Notes: generated from the letters alone by a model not told the origin. Positions 37,893 through 47,207 are shown, counted from the first letter of the stretch. The stretch: DNA of 64,000 bases from Bacteroidales bacterium (GCA_017651225.1 JAGCDF010000074.1:1-64000); one strand, 5' to 3'. Translations and numbers: made by a program.

Positions 37893-40069
37893 TGCTCTTT
37901 CCACACTTTGAGGTACTCCTGCAGGGCCCACATCTCATCGCGGTAGTGGGCGGCCTGCGTGAAGTCGAGGTCGGCCGCGGACTTCTTCATCCGGCGGCGG
38001 TCCTCTTCAACCATTTTTTCTATCTGCTCACGCGACATCGACCGGATCACGGGATCCTGCAGCACGGCGGCCAGGTCGGCGGCCACGTAGCCGTCGCGGT
38101 AGGCGGCGCCCGCCTCGCGCTTGGAGTCGTGGCCGAAGCCGACGCTCACCACGCCGCGTCCGAGGTCGGACGGGTTCGGGATGTAGGTCGGGTCGTCGTA
38201 GGAGTTGGGCGCGCTCACGCGGCCGGTCGTGCCGTTCGCGAGGCCGCGGGCGACGGGTTTGCCGCCCCGCGAAGTCAGCTCGCCCGCGAGGGCGTTCTGC
38301 TTCACCTCGACCTGCTTCGGCGTGATATGGTGCAGTTTGTTGTATTCGATCTGTTTGCGGCGGCGCCGCTCGGTCTCGCGGATGGTCTCTTCCATCGACG
38401 GAGTGATCTTGTCGGCGTACATGATCACGAGGCCGTTGACGTTGCGCGCCGCGCGGCCCGCCGTCTGCGTCAGGGCCCGCGTGGTCCGCAGGAACCCTTC
38501 CTTGTCGGCGTCCAGGATGGCCACCAGCGACACCGTCGGGATGTCCAGGCCCTCGCGCAGGAGGTTCACGCCCACCAGCACGTCGAAGAGGCCGTTCTTG
38601 AAGTCTTCGATGATCTCCACACGCTCGGTGGTGTCGACGTCGGAGTGGATGTAGCGCACGCGCACGCCGATGCGGCGCAGGTACTCGTCCAGCTCTTCGG
38701 CCATGCGCTTGGTGAGCGTCGTGACGAGCGTGCGCTCGTCGGCCTCGGAGCGCTTGCGGATCTCCTCCACCAGGTCGTCGACCTGGTTCTTGGTGGGCCG
38801 CACCTCGATGGGCGGGTCCAGCAGGCCGGTCGGCCGGACCACCTGCTCCACCACCAGGCCCTCGGATTTCTCCAGCTCGTAGTCGGCCGGCGTGGCGCTT
38901 ACGTAGACCTTCTGGCCCGTCAGGGCTTCGAATTCCTCGAACTTCAAGGGGCGGTTGTCGGCCGCCGCCGGCAGGCGGAAGCCGTATTCGATCAGCACGC
39001 TCTTGCGGCTGTGGTCGCCGCCGTACATGGCGTGCACCTGCGGCAGCGTGACGTGGCTCTCGTCCACGAAGGTGATGAAGTCCTTCGGGAAATAGTCGAT
39101 CAGGCAGAAGGGGCGCTGCCCCTCCTGGCGGCCGTCGAAGTAGCGGGAGTAGTTCTCGATACCCGGGCAGTAGCCCATCTCCTTGATCATCTCCAGGTCG
39201 TACTCCACGCGCTGCTTCAGGCGCTTGGCCTCCAGGCCCTTGTCCACGCTCTCGAAGTAGTCCATCTGCCGGACCAGGTCGTCCTGGATGTGGGACACCG
39301 CGGCGGCGCTCCGCTCCTTGGTGGTCACGAAGTTGCCCGCCGGGTAGATGTTGATCTCGTCGATGTCCTCGCGCTTCGCGCCCGTGACCGGGTCGATCAG
39401 GCTCAGGGCGTCGATCTCGTCGCCGAAGAACTCGATGCGCACGGCGTCGTCCGAGCCGCCGAGGTAGACGTCGACAGTATCGCCTCGCACGCGGAAGGTG
39501 CCGCGCTTGAACTCCACCTCGGTCCGGTTGTAGAGGGCGTCCACGAGGCGGTAGAGCAGGCCGGTGAGGCTGCGCGTCTCGCCGCGCTTCACGGGAACGG
39601 TCTGGGCGTGGAAGTCGTCCGGGTTGCCGATGCCGTAGAGGCAGGACACGCTGGAGACCACGATCACGTCGCGCCGCCCGCTCAGCAGGGCGCTGGCGGC
39701 GCTCAGGCGCAGCTTCTCGATCTGGTCGTTGATGCTCAGGTCTTTCTCGATGTAGGTGTCCGTCGTGGGGATGTAGGCCTCCGGCTGGTAGTAGTCGTAG
39801 TAGGAGACGAAGTACTCCACCGCATTGTGCGGGAAGAAGGACTTGAATTCGCCGTAGAGCTGGGCCGCGAGGGTCTTGTTGTGGCTGAGGATCAGGGCCG
39901 GGCGCTGCAGGCGCTCGATCACCCCGGCCATGGTGAAAGTCTTGCCCGAACCCGTGACGCCGAGCAGCGTCACGTCACCCACGCCCGCCTCCAGAGCGGA
40001 GCAGAGCTGGGCGATGGCTTCCGGCTGGTCGCCGGCAGGCTTGTATTCGGATTCGAGCTGAAATTTCAT
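37889..40069 (-). CDS. uvrB: Excinuclease ABC subunit B
   Basis: UvrB is the damage-verifying helicase-like subunit of nucleotide excision repair. The 726-residue protein has the Walker [12 protein letters not shown], the beta-hairpin region [21 protein letters not shown], the helicase motifs ending TAGRAARN, and a C-terminal UVR domain ([12 protein letters not shown]). Between HHITPKQ at about 580 and the UVR domain lies a linker of about 85 residues, rich in Gly, Ser, Asn and Pro, much longer than in the ~673-residue E. coli enzyme. I started at [15 protein letters not shown] because the promoter box ends eight bases before it. The gene is first in an operon with O-acetylation genes. Confidence 0.97.
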   Translation of the reverse strand: MKFQLESEYKPAGDQPEAIAQLCSALEAGVGDVTLLGVTGSGKTFTMAGVIERLQRPALILSHNKTLAAQLYGEFKSFFPHNAVEYFVSYYDYYQPEAYIPTTDTYIEKDLSINDQIEKLRLSAASALLSGRRDVIVVSSVSCLYGIGNPDDFHAQTVPVKRGETRSLTGLLYRLVDALYNRTEVEFKRGTFRVRGDTVDVYLGGSDDAVRIEFFGDEIDALSLIDPVTGAKREDIDEINIYPAGNFVTTKERSAAAVSHIQDDLVRQMDYFESVDKGLEAKRLKQRVEYDLEMIKEMGYCPGIENYSRYFDGRQEGQRPFCLIDYFPKDFITFVDESHVTLPQVHAMYGGDHSRKSVLIEYGFRLPAAADNRPLKFEEFEALTGQKVYVSATPADYELEKSEGLVVEQVVRPTGLLDPPIEVRPTKNQVDDLVEEIRKRSEADERTLVTTLTKRMAEELDEYLRRIGVRVRYIHSDVDTTERVEIIEDFKNGLFDVLVGVNLLREGLDIPTVSLVAILDADKEGFLRTTRALTQTAGRAARNVNGLVIMYADKITPSMEETIRETERRRRKQIEYNKLHHITPKQVEVKQNALAGELTSRGGKPVARGLANGTTGRVSAPNSYDDPTYIPNPSDLGRGVVSVGFGHDSKREAGAAYRDGYVAADLAAVLQDPVIRSMSREQIEKMVEEDRRRMKKSAADLDFTQAAHYRDEMWALQEYLKVWKEQ

Positions 40070-40077
40070 AAAACTTA

Positions 40078-40109
40078 CAAAAATAACGATAAATCGTTGT
40101 TTTTGCAAT
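40078..40109 (-). promoter_or_regulatory. uvrB promoter with an operator-like palindrome
   Basis: On the minus strand ATTG (40109-40106), a 20-base spacer and TATTTTTG (40085-40078) resemble the consensus. The spacer contains the perfect palindrome AACGATAAATCGTT (40085-40098), well placed for a repressor. No LexA gene is in the window to test the link. Confidence 0.65.
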
Positions 40110-40183
40110 GGCATTGCCTCGGCCGTCCTTCCCCCGCGGTAGGCCCCGACCTCCGCAACACCAACGCACGGACGGCCGATGTA

Positions 40184-40266
40184 CCGGGCACAAAATGGAG
40201 TGCTGGTGTGCCCGGGAAGCTGAAAACACAGGTCCCGGGCACAAAATGAGGGCTTTTCGTGCCCTG
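40184..40266. repeat. Twin-hairpin element, word CCGGGCAC
   Basis: Arms CCGGGCAC (40184), GTGCCCGG (40208), CCGGGCAC (40235) and GTGCCCTG (40259) give spacings 24/27/24 and a 51-base period. The first loop reads AAAATGGAGTGCTGGT. A second copy of this word with the same spacing is at 47218-47276. Confidence 0.82.
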
Positions 40267-40282
40267 CATCCATTTTATTTAT

Positions 40283-40290
40283 TATATTTG
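40283..40290 (+). promoter_or_regulatory. -7 promoter box of the relA/spoT-like gene
   Basis: TATATTTG matches TAnnTTTG and ends five bases before the ATG at 40296, which predicts a leaderless or nearly leaderless message. Confidence 0.6.
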
Positions 40291-40295
40291 TCTTG

Positions 40296-42392
40296 ATGGA
40301 CAATATCGTTGAACAAGCCCGCGCGCTGGCGCTGGAGGTGCTGAAGGACGAGACCCGCTACGACGGGTCGCCGTTCATCACGCACCCCGACAACGTGGCC
40401 CGCATCGTCGAGGACGAGATCGGTCTCCCGGATGCGTGCGTGGCCGCCGTGTACCTGCACGAGGCCACGCGCGTCCACAAGGACGTCGACATCAGCGCCT
40501 TCCCGCAGGATATCCGCACCCTCGTGGACGGGCTCAACAAGATCTCGACCATCAAGCCCAAGGACACCCGCCTGGAGGCGGAGAACTACAAGCGGCTCAT
40601 CGTCCAGTACTCCACCGACCCGCGCGTGACCGTGCTCAAGATCGCCGACCGCCTGGAGGTGATGCGGGGGCTGCAGATGTTCCCCAAGACCTCCCGCGAC
40701 CAGAAACTGCTGGAGACGCTGATGCTCTACATGCCGCTGGCGCACCAGCTCGGCCTGTACAACATCAACAACGAGCTGGGCAACATCTGGTTCCGCTACG
40801 CCGACCCTGAGCAGTACCGCGCCATCACCAACAAGCTGAAGGCTACCGAGAAGGACCGCGAGCAGATCACGGCCGAGTTCATCGAGCCGCTGAAGCGCAA
40901 GCTTTCCGACGCGGGCATCGTCTACAAGCTGAAGATCCGCACCAAGAGCGCCTACTCCATCTACCGCAAGATGCAGGTGCAGAAAGTCCCCTTCGAGGGC
41001 GTCTACGACGTCTTCGCCATCCGTTTCATCATCGACTGCGAGGATGATCCGAAGGTGGAGAAGGACCTCTGCTGGAAGGTGTTCTCCTACGTGACCGAAG
41101 AATACGAATCCGACACGAAGCGCCTGCGCGACTGGCTGACCACGCCCCGTCCCAACGGCTACGAATCCCTGCACATCACGGTCAAGAACCGCAAGGGCCA
41201 GGCCCTCGAGGTGCAGATCCGCACCAAGCGGATGGACATCGAGGCCGAGAGCGGCAGCGCCGCCCACTGGGCCTACAAGGGCATCCGCCACGAGGCGTCG
41301 ATGGACCGCTGGCTGCAGAGCGTGCGCGACGCGCTGGCCCATCCCTTCGACGCCACGCCGGAGGAGATGCCCACGCCGCCCGACAAGGAGATCTTCGTGT
41401 TCACGCCGACGGGCGAGCTGCGCATCCTGCCTGCAGGCGCGTCGGTGCTGGATTTCGCCTTCAACATCCACTCCGGCCTGGGCTGCCGCTGCATCGGCGG
41501 CCGGGTGAACGGCAAGGCCGTCCCCATCCGCGAGAAGCTGGGGACCGGCGACGTGGTGGAGATCATGACCCGCAAGGACCAGCGCCCGAACCGCGACTGG
41601 CTGGGCTGGGTGGTCTCGTCCAAGGCGCGCAACAAGATCAAGCAGGAGCTGGACGCCGACGAGCGCAAGGCGGCCTCCGACGGCCGAGAGCTGCTGGAGC
41701 GGCGCCTGCGCAACTGGAAACTCGAATTCCCGGACGACTGGATGACGGAGTTCATCAAGGTCCGCAAATATCCCTCCGTCCTCCCGTTCATGGCGGCCAT
41801 CGCCCGCGAGGAGGTGGACGTCAACGACATCAAGGCATTCATCCAGCGCAAGCTGGCCGCGCAGCAGGAGAAGCCCGCCGCGGCGGTCCAGGAGGAGGCG
41901 GAGAAGGCGGAGCCGAAGGGCTATGCCGGCACCTCGGACGACATCCTCGTGCTGAACGCCAAGAACGTCAAGGGCCTGGAATACAAGATGTCCAAGTGCT
42001 GCAACCCGGTCTTCGGCGACGACGTGTTCGGCTTCGTGACCCGCACGGAAGGCATCAAGATCCACCGCATGTCCTGTCCGAACGCCGCCCGTCTCATCGA
42101 GCGCTATCCCTACCGCATCCAGAAGGTGATCTGGCAGGACAACCCCGGCCAGGGCGACTTCCAGTGCACGCTGACCGTCACCACCGACCTCGACCATCCG
42201 GTGCTCAGCGCCATCATGGACATCATCGGGCAGTTCCGCGTGTCGATGCGCGCCTTCAACGTGAAGGAGAACCTGCGCACCGGCACCTATGAAATCACCA
42301 TCCGCCTGCTGGTGCCGTCCAGCGCCGAGCTGGACAAGGTCCTCTCGCAGGTCGGCGCCCTGCGGCAGGTCATCAAAATCCGAAGAAGCTAA
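40296..42392 (+). CDS. RelA/SpoT-family (p)ppGpp synthetase with a degraded hydrolase motif
   Basis: The 698-residue protein has the full Rel architecture: an HD-type domain, a synthetase domain, TGS ([13 protein letters not shown] onwards), a zinc-finger-like segment with KCCNP, and a C-terminal ACT domain. The synthetase is intact, with [11 protein letters not shown] at 216-226, [10 protein letters not shown] at 284-293 and Glu305 in EVQIRTK. In the hydrolase domain the essential HD pair is His55-Glu56 (YLHEATR) and the ADRLxNMR motif reads ADRLEVMR, so hydrolysis is probably lost or weak. It therefore looks like a synthetase-biased, RelA-like enzyme. An in-frame TTG three bases upstream is an alternative start; ATG is preferred. 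Confidence 0.93.
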   Translation: MDNIVEQARALALEVLKDETRYDGSPFITHPDNVARIVEDEIGLPDACVAAVYLHEATRVHKDVDISAFPQDIRTLVDGLNKISTIKPKDTRLEAENYKRLIVQYSTDPRVTVLKIADRLEVMRGLQMFPKTSRDQKLLETLMLYMPLAHQLGLYNINNELGNIWFRYADPEQYRAITNKLKATEKDREQITAEFIEPLKRKLSDAGIVYKLKIRTKSAYSIYRKMQVQKVPFEGVYDVFAIRFIIDCEDDPKVEKDLCWKVFSYVTEEYESDTKRLRDWLTTPRPNGYESLHITVKNRKGQALEVQIRTKRMDIEAESGSAAHWAYKGIRHEASMDRWLQSVRDALAHPFDATPEEMPTPPDKEIFVFTPTGELRILPAGASVLDFAFNIHSGLGCRCIGGRVNGKAVPIREKLGTGDVVEIMTRKDQRPNRDWLGWVVSSKARNKIKQELDADERKAASDGRELLERRLRNWKLEFPDDWMTEFIKVRKYPSVLPFMAAIAREEVDVNDIKAFIQRKLAAQQEKPAAAVQEEAEKAEPKGYAGTSDDILVLNAKNVKGLEYKMSKCCNPVFGDDVFGFVTRTEGIKIHRMSCPNAARLIERYPYRIQKVIWQDNPGQGDFQCTLTVTTDLDHPVLSAIMDIIGQFRVSMRAFNVKENLRTGTYEITIRLLVPSSAELDKVLSQVGALRQVIKIRRS

Positions 42393-42949
42393 TGTCCCGC
42401 GAAGAAGATACCCGCGACCTCGACCGTTTCGAGCAGCTGCTCGAGGACGGTCTCCTGAAAATCTGCAGCGGCGCCGGTCTCTTGCCCGGCGAGCTGGTCC
42501 GCAACCCGGACCTCGACGCGCTGTGGGACGTCTACATCAAAGACTACATCGCCGACGCGGTGGTCAATTTCAACGAATACCCCGAAGCCGCCCTCGCCTG
42601 GGCGGGTTTTCTCGGCCTGGGAACGGCCTGGGCCTGGGACGCCGACTGGCAGCAGTACAAGGACCGGCCCTACCGCAAATGGTACGGCGCCCGCGGCTGG
42701 GACGACATGGACGAGCACATCCTGCGCGACGTCCTGGGCCTGCCGCTCGACAGCCACGATGCGAAGAAGATCTCCGACACCCTGCAGAGCTGCGCACTCG
42801 CGGTGCTCGGGCTGCTGCAGCACGAAGGCGTCGAGACGCAGACCGCGCGCGGCTTCTACCTGCTCGCGCGCGCCTACACGGTGCTCTACCGCGTCGGCGC
42901 CGCCATCGAACTCGATCGGTTGGGGTATAAGAAAGTATTGATCGGATAG
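42392..42949 (+). CDS. Uncharacterised protein translationally coupled to relA/spoT-like gene
   Basis: I do not recognise this 185-residue protein. It is predicted soluble and mostly helical, acidic, with an unusually Trp- and Tyr-rich central stretch (AWAGFLGLGTAWAWDADW and YRKWYGARGWDDMDEH) and a C-terminal helix pair ending in LGYKKVLIG. No signal peptide or metal motif is visible. The start codon overlaps the stop of the Rel gene by one base (TAATG), so the two proteins are made together; a regulatory or stabilising partner of Rel is conceivable but is inference from position. Confidence 0.75.
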   Translation: MSREEDTRDLDRFEQLLEDGLLKICSGAGLLPGELVRNPDLDALWDVYIKDYIADAVVNFNEYPEAALAWAGFLGLGTAWAWDADWQQYKDRPYRKWYGARGWDDMDEHILRDVLGLPLDSHDAKKISDTLQSCALAVLGLLQHEGVETQTARGFYLLARAYTVLYRVGAAIELDRLGYKKVLIG

Positions 42950-42958
42950 GTTTCCGTC

Positions 42959-43999
42959 CTATTCCTTCGGACGGACGACCCGCTTCTTCCACTTGTCGCG
43001 GGCCAGCTGCTGCATGTCGCGGACGGTGTCGTTCTCGTCCACGATCTCGCTGCCGAGCAGCGTCTCGATCACATCCTCCAGGGTCAGAATGCCCTGGAAG
43101 CTGCCGTATTCATTGATGATGATGGCGATCTGCTCGTCCTTGCTGAGCATCTCGTCCCAGATCTTGTCGAGGGTCGTGTCTTCGTCGAAGGTCGCCACGT
43201 CGCGGCGGATCTCGCCGAGCGTGAGGTCGAACTTGTCCTCGGCCATGAGCTGGAGCGCCTCCACGCGCAGGATGTAGCCGGTGATGTACTCGTCGTTGTC
43301 GGCGTAGACCGGGATGCGGCTGTGGTGGCGGTAGCGTTTGCTTTTGTAGAAAGATTTGAGCGTCATGGACTCGGGCGCGATCTCGCAGACCACGCGCGGG
43401 GTCATGACGTCGAAGGCCTTCACCTCATCCATGCTGATGAGGTTCTGGATAATGGTGTTCTCGTCCTCTTCGAGGTCGCCCTCCTCCTCCGCCACGTTCG
43501 CCATCGCGCTCACTTCGTCGCGCGACACGGCGGGCTCCTCCGCGTCTTCGGGCGTAACGAGGCGCGTGAGCAGCTCGATGAGCAGCACCAGCGGGTACAT
43601 CAGCACGATCAGCGCGCCGATCATCGCCGTAGCGAAGCCCATCAGGGACTTCCAGCGCGTGGTGCCGATGGTCTTGGGGATGATTTCCGAGAAGACGAGG
43701 ATGAGGATGGTCATCACGGCGCTGACCAGGCCGAACCAGCCGGAGCCGAAGACTTCGGTGGCCTGGTGGCCCACCCCGGCCGCGCCGATCGTGTTCGCTA
43801 TCGTGTTGAGCGAAAGGATCGCGGCGATCGGCCGGGAGGGATCCTGCTTGTATTCCTTGAACCGGGTCGCGGGCTTGTAGCCCTCCTCCTCCCGCATCGT
43901 GATGTAGGAGATCGGGGTGGACATCAGCGTTGCCTCCAGAATCGAGCAGAGGAACGAGATGGCCATCGCGCCCAGCAGGAAAAACAGCAGCAGAGCCAT
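42959..43999 (-). CDS. CNNM/CorC-type transporter with CBS pair
   Basis: The 346-residue protein has an N-terminal CNNM (DUF21) membrane domain of three to four helices with the SLNTIANTIGAAGVG and FSEIIPKTIG signatures, followed by two CBS domains (VMTPR... and GILTLEDVIETLLG). The usual C-terminal CorC_HlyC domain is missing; the chain ends soon after the CBS pair. Family members are linked to magnesium or cobalt export and membrane homeostasis. It lies 12 bases downstream of the porin-like gene, so it may be co-transcribed with it. Confidence 0.9.
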   Translation of the reverse strand: MALLLFFLLGAMAISFLCSILEATLMSTPISYITMREEEGYKPATRFKEYKQDPSRPIAAILSLNTIANTIGAAGVGHQATEVFGSGWFGLVSAVMTILILVFSEIIPKTIGTTRWKSLMGFATAMIGALIVLMYPLVLLIELLTRLVTPEDAEEPAVSRDEVSAMANVAEEEGDLEEDENTIIQNLISMDEVKAFDVMTPRVVCEIAPESMTLKSFYKSKRYRHHSRIPVYADNDEYITGYILRVEALQLMAEDKFDLTLGEIRRDVATFDEDTTLDKIWDEMLSKDEQIAIIINEYGSFQGILTLEDVIETLLGSEIVDENDTVRDMQQLARDKWKKRVVRPKE

Positions 44000-44011
44000 G
44001 CAGGACAGGGT

Positions 44012-45241
44012 TTAGAAGGTGTACTTCACCATCAGCTGGAAGCGATGGTTGGCAACGCAGTGGATGTTCTCGTTGGCCAGGCCGTAGACGTCGTTCAGGC
44101 CGAAGTCGCCGTACTGGACACTGGTCATTTCATACTCCAGACCGAAGGCCACCTTGCCGAGGTTGTAGATCACCTCCGGCGCGATGCGGTACATCTGGCG
44201 CATGTTGGAGAAGCTGTTCTTGCTGAAGTAGAGGTCGCCCACCAGCGCGTCCTTGGTGCCGAAGTTGCGGACATAGCCGGCGAACAGCACGCCCTGGAGC
44301 TTCTTGCCGTAGCTCAGGCTGACCCAGGTGGAGGAGTTGCGCGTCGGGCTGTAGGACCAGCTGCCGTCGGAATTGACGGCGCTGACGCCGTAGCCGCCGT
44401 TCAGGTTCATGTGCTCACCGGCCTGGGCGAAGATGCTCTTGGCCTTGACGGAGAACAGGTTCTTGGTGTATTCGAGGTAGATGAACGGGCTGACGGTCGT
44501 GATGCGGTCGGAGACCTTGCGGGTGCCGTCGTTGTGGCGCGGACGGATGGAGAGCATGTCCACGCCGACGCGGCCGGTGAAACCGCCCTTCTTATAGCTC
44601 AGGCCGAGGTAAAGCTCAGGGATGCCGCCGTATTTCATGTAGTTGGCGGAAGCGCCTTCCGGACCGGCGGAGGTGTACTGCATCTGCCAGAGGAGCGCGC
44701 CGGTCAGGGTCACGGAGTCGGAGAGTTTGCCCTCCAGCACCACTTCCGGGGTGCGGCTGAAGGGGCCGAAGGGGGCGCCGGTGTTCAGGGAGAACACGTG
44801 CGGCATGTCGGCGGCCATCGGGTGCCAGGCCTGGCCGATCTTGGCGCTGAAGCCGCCCTTCGCGAGGGTCACGTAGGCCTGGCGGAGGCGGAACAGCGCG
44901 GTGCCGGTCACGCCGGACACGCCGGCGTAGAAGTCGGCCTCGAGCTTGGCGCTGACGTTCCAGCCGCTTACTTCATAGCCGGTCACATCGAGACCGAGGC
45001 GGGAGGTGATGGCCGCGAACGCGAAGGTGCGCTGCGCGTTCAGGTCCGTCCCGTTCACCATCTTGGTGTCCTTCGGGAGATAGTAGAAGAAGTCTTCCGT
45101 GCCATAAACGCTCTCACGGGTGTCGGCGACGGCGTAGTTGCGGATGAATCCGTACCACTTGAACTTGGGGGCGCTCTCCTGGGCGGCGGCACTCAGCGTC
45201 GCGGCCAGCAGGGCAATTGCGAGAATGATTTTCTTGGTCAT
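44012..45241 (-). CDS. Outer-membrane beta-barrel (porin-like) protein
   Basis: The 409-residue protein starts with a clear signal peptide (MTKKIILAIALLAATLSAAAQ) and consists of alternating amphipathic strands ending in a C-terminal Phe (MVKYTF), typical of outer-membrane barrels recognised by BamA. No plug or TonB box is visible, so it is a porin rather than a TonB-dependent receptor. It is directly downstream of a DASS dicarboxylate/anion symporter gene on the same strand, separated by a terminator-like hairpin. That order suggests it is the outer-membrane channel for the symporter substrate. Substrate identity is inference. Confidence 0.85.
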   Translation of the reverse strand: MTKKIILAIALLAATLSAAAQESAPKFKWYGFIRNYAVADTRESVYGTEDFFYYLPKDTKMVNGTDLNAQRTFAFAAITSRLGLDVTGYEVSGWNVSAKLEADFYAGVSGVTGTALFRLRQAYVTLAKGGFSAKIGQAWHPMAADMPHVFSLNTGAPFGPFSRTPEVVLEGKLSDSVTLTGALLWQMQYTSAGPEGASANYMKYGGIPELYLGLSYKKGGFTGRVGVDMLSIRPRHNDGTRKVSDRITTVSPFIYLEYTKNLFSVKAKSIFAQAGEHMNLNGGYGVSAVNSDGSWSYSPTRNSSTWVSLSYGKKLQGVLFAGYVRNFGTKDALVGDLYFSKNSFSNMRQMYRIAPEVIYNLGKVAFGLEYEMTSVQYGDFGLNDVYGLANENIHCVANHRFQLMVKYTF

Positions 45242-45250
45242 ATCTTGTAA

Positions 45251-45286
45251 TTAAAATCTGGTGGTCCCGGTCAGGGGGCCACCAGA
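45251..45286 (-). terminator. Terminator-like hairpin between the DASS symporter and porin genes
   Basis: TCTGGTGG (45257-45264) pairs with CCACCAGA (45279-45286), extended by GC pairs inside, and on the minus strand is followed by TTTTAA. It would lower, but perhaps not abolish, read-through from the symporter gene into the porin gene. Confidence 0.7.
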
Positions 45287-45300
45287 AGGGAAATATCAGA

Positions 45301-46722
45301 TTAAGCGGCGAACGGGAAGATCGCGGTCAGCCAGAAGTAGCCGAGGATGAAACCGAAGGCACCGATGATGATACCGACCTTGGTCATGTCCTTGGTCTCC
45401 ACCATACCGGTGGAAGAGGCGATGGCGTTCGGCGGCGTGGAGATCGGGAACAGCATCGCGATCGAAGCACACACGGCGATGTAGGAGATCATGGCCCGGG
45501 AGCCGGTGGCGCCCAGGTTCATGCCCTCGGCGACCACGATGAGGATCGGGATCAGCAGGGCCGCGGTGGCGGAGTTGGAGATGAAGTTCGACAGGAAGTA
45601 GCAGACCAGGCCGGCGATGATCATCACGAGCACGACGGACATCGTGTTGAACGGAATGGCGTTGATCAGGACTTTGGCGAGGCCCGTGCTCTGCAGGCAG
45701 GTACCGAGGGCGAAACCTCCGGCCACCAACCAGAGCACGCTCCAGTTGATTTCCTTGATGTCTTCCTTACCGAAGATGCCGGTGGCGGTCAGCACGCCGA
45801 GCGGGATGAGCGCCACGACGTTGGAGTTGATCTTGGTCCACTGCTCCGTGGCCCACAGCAGGATGGTGCCCAGGAAGGTGATCCACACCACGGTGGTACG
45901 CCAGTCTTTCTTGCGCTTGTTCTCCGGGATCTCGAGCACGATCTTCTCGGACTTGAACGGGAAGAGGAGCTGCAGGACGACCCAGGCGACGACAATCATG
46001 ATCAGCACATAAGGGACCATGCGCTCGGCCCACTGCATGAAAGTCACATCGTAGCCGGCTTCAGCCAGGAACTTGACGGCGGTGGCGTTCGGCGGGGTGC
46101 CGATCGGGGTGCCGATGCCGCCGATGTTCGCGGCCACCGGGATGGCCAGCGCGAGGCCGATCTTACCCTTGTCGTCCGCCGGGAGCTTCGAGAGCACCGG
46201 GACGAGGAAGGCCAGCATCATGGCGGCCGTGGCGGTGTTGGACATGAACATCGAGAAGATGGCGATCACCAGGAGGAAGCCCAGCAGGACCATCTTCGGC
46301 TTGGTGCCGAACAGGGACAGCAGAGCGCGCGCCATGGTGACGTCCAGACCGTATTTCTCAGCCACGATGGCGAGCACGAAGCCGCCGAGGAAGAGCATCA
46401 CCACAGGATCCGCGAAGGCGGCCATCAGGCTCTTGTAGTCCACGAGGGTGCCGAATTCCGGCTTGCAGAAGAAGCCGATACCCTTGTTGGAAACGGTCAG
46501 CAGGGCGATCACGATCACCAGCACGGAGGTGGTCCAGTTCGGGATGATCTCGAAGATCCACATCAGGGCGGCGAAGACGAAGAGCGCGATCACGCGCTGC
46601 TGGACAACGGTCAGGTCGGCGATCCCGAAAACACTGACCGGGAGGGCCCATAGAAGGATTGTGACGATCAGCACGATGGGCAGAAGCACACAATACTTCA
46701 CAGAAAACTTACTGTTGGACAT
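45301..46722 (-). CDS. DASS (SLC13-type) sodium-coupled anion symporter
   Basis: The 473-residue inner-membrane protein has about eleven hydrophobic segments and the two inverted-repeat signature motifs of the divalent anion:sodium symporters: MSNTATAAMM in the first half and ISNSATAALL in the second (SNT and SNS), each followed by a Pro-rich turn (GTPIGTPPNAT and PISTPPNAI). These motifs bind sodium and substrate in VcINDY. Likely substrates are succinate, fumarate or similar dicarboxylates, though sulphate is transported by relatives. It has a strong promoter of its own and precedes a porin-like gene. Confidence 0.92.
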   Translation of the reverse strand: MSNSKFSVKYCVLLPIVLIVTILLWALPVSVFGIADLTVVQQRVIALFVFAALMWIFEIIPNWTTSVLVIVIALLTVSNKGIGFFCKPEFGTLVDYKSLMAAFADPVVMLFLGGFVLAIVAEKYGLDVTMARALLSLFGTKPKMVLLGFLLVIAIFSMFMSNTATAAMMLAFLVPVLSKLPADDKGKIGLALAIPVAANIGGIGTPIGTPPNATAVKFLAEAGYDVTFMQWAERMVPYVLIMIVVAWVVLQLLFPFKSEKIVLEIPENKRKKDWRTTVVWITFLGTILLWATEQWTKINSNVVALIPLGVLTATGIFGKEDIKEINWSVLWLVAGGFALGTCLQSTGLAKVLINAIPFNTMSVVLVMIIAGLVCYFLSNFISNSATAALLIPILIVVAEGMNLGATGSRAMISYIAVCASIAMLFPISTPPNAIASSTGMVETKDMTKVGIIIGAFGFILGYFWLTAIFPFAA

Positions 46723-46764
46723 AAATATTTGATACTAATTTTACTTGCTCTGTAAAATGCGGCG

Positions 46765-46795
46765 CAAATTTAGTCATTTTCAGAGATAAAACAAA
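46765..46795 (-). promoter_or_regulatory. Promoter of the DASS symporter gene
   Basis: On the minus strand TTTG (46795-46792), a 19-base spacer and TAAATTTG (46772-46765) match the consensus exactly. The predicted leader is about 39 bases. Confidence 0.82.
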
Positions 46796-47021
46796 GAAAA
46801 AAGGCACGTCCTCCGAGGCGGCCGCACCTTCTAAAACACACTAACTTTTATCCGACTGCAAAATTAACGCATCCCGTCCGAACCGGAAATCCCCATTTGT
46901 AGGTATTTTACCCCTCTTCGTCATTCGCCGGCTCTTCCTCCACAACGCCATCCCACAGCACCCGCCCCCCTTCTGCAACGCTCCTGCACATCCTCCCCGC
47001 CGGCTGCCGCAAAAATGAATC

Positions 47022-47105
47022 TCGGCGCTGTATTTGCCCGTTTTTGGCGCTGACCCCGGTTTCAAAACCCCTGTCGGCGCCAATTTCGGCCTTTTTCGGT
47101 TCCGA
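47022..47105. repeat. Four-arm hairpin element, word TCGGnnCCGA (second copy)
   Basis: Arms TCGGCGCTG (47022), TTGGCGCTGA (47044), GTCGGCGCC (about 47074) and TCGGTTCCGA (47096) keep the 22/30/22 spacing of the 13.5-kb copy. The sequences between arms also align, for example GACCCC, AAAACCC and TTTTTCGG at matching positions. Confidence 0.75.
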
Positions 47106-47124
47106 CTTGCTAATTTTAATTCTG

Positions 47125-47207
47125 CCAGGGGCGAAAAAGGCCGTTTTTGCCCCTGGAAGCATGAAAAACCGGTTGCCGGGGGCAAATTGGGGTGTTCTTG
47201 CCCCTGG
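47125..47207. repeat. Twin-hairpin element, word CCAGGGGC (second copy)
   Basis: Arms CCAGGGGC (47125), GCCCCTGG (47149), CCGGGGGC (47176) and GCCCCTGG (47200) show spacings 24/27/24, exactly as at 28684-28766. Loops are 16 bases and the 19-base linker contains GAAAAAC. Confidence 0.82.

Noticed and set aside
42959..43999. Haemolysin function for the CNNM/CBS protein
   Set aside because: The HlyC label is historic; the sequence shows a CNNM membrane domain with CBS pair and no toxin feature.
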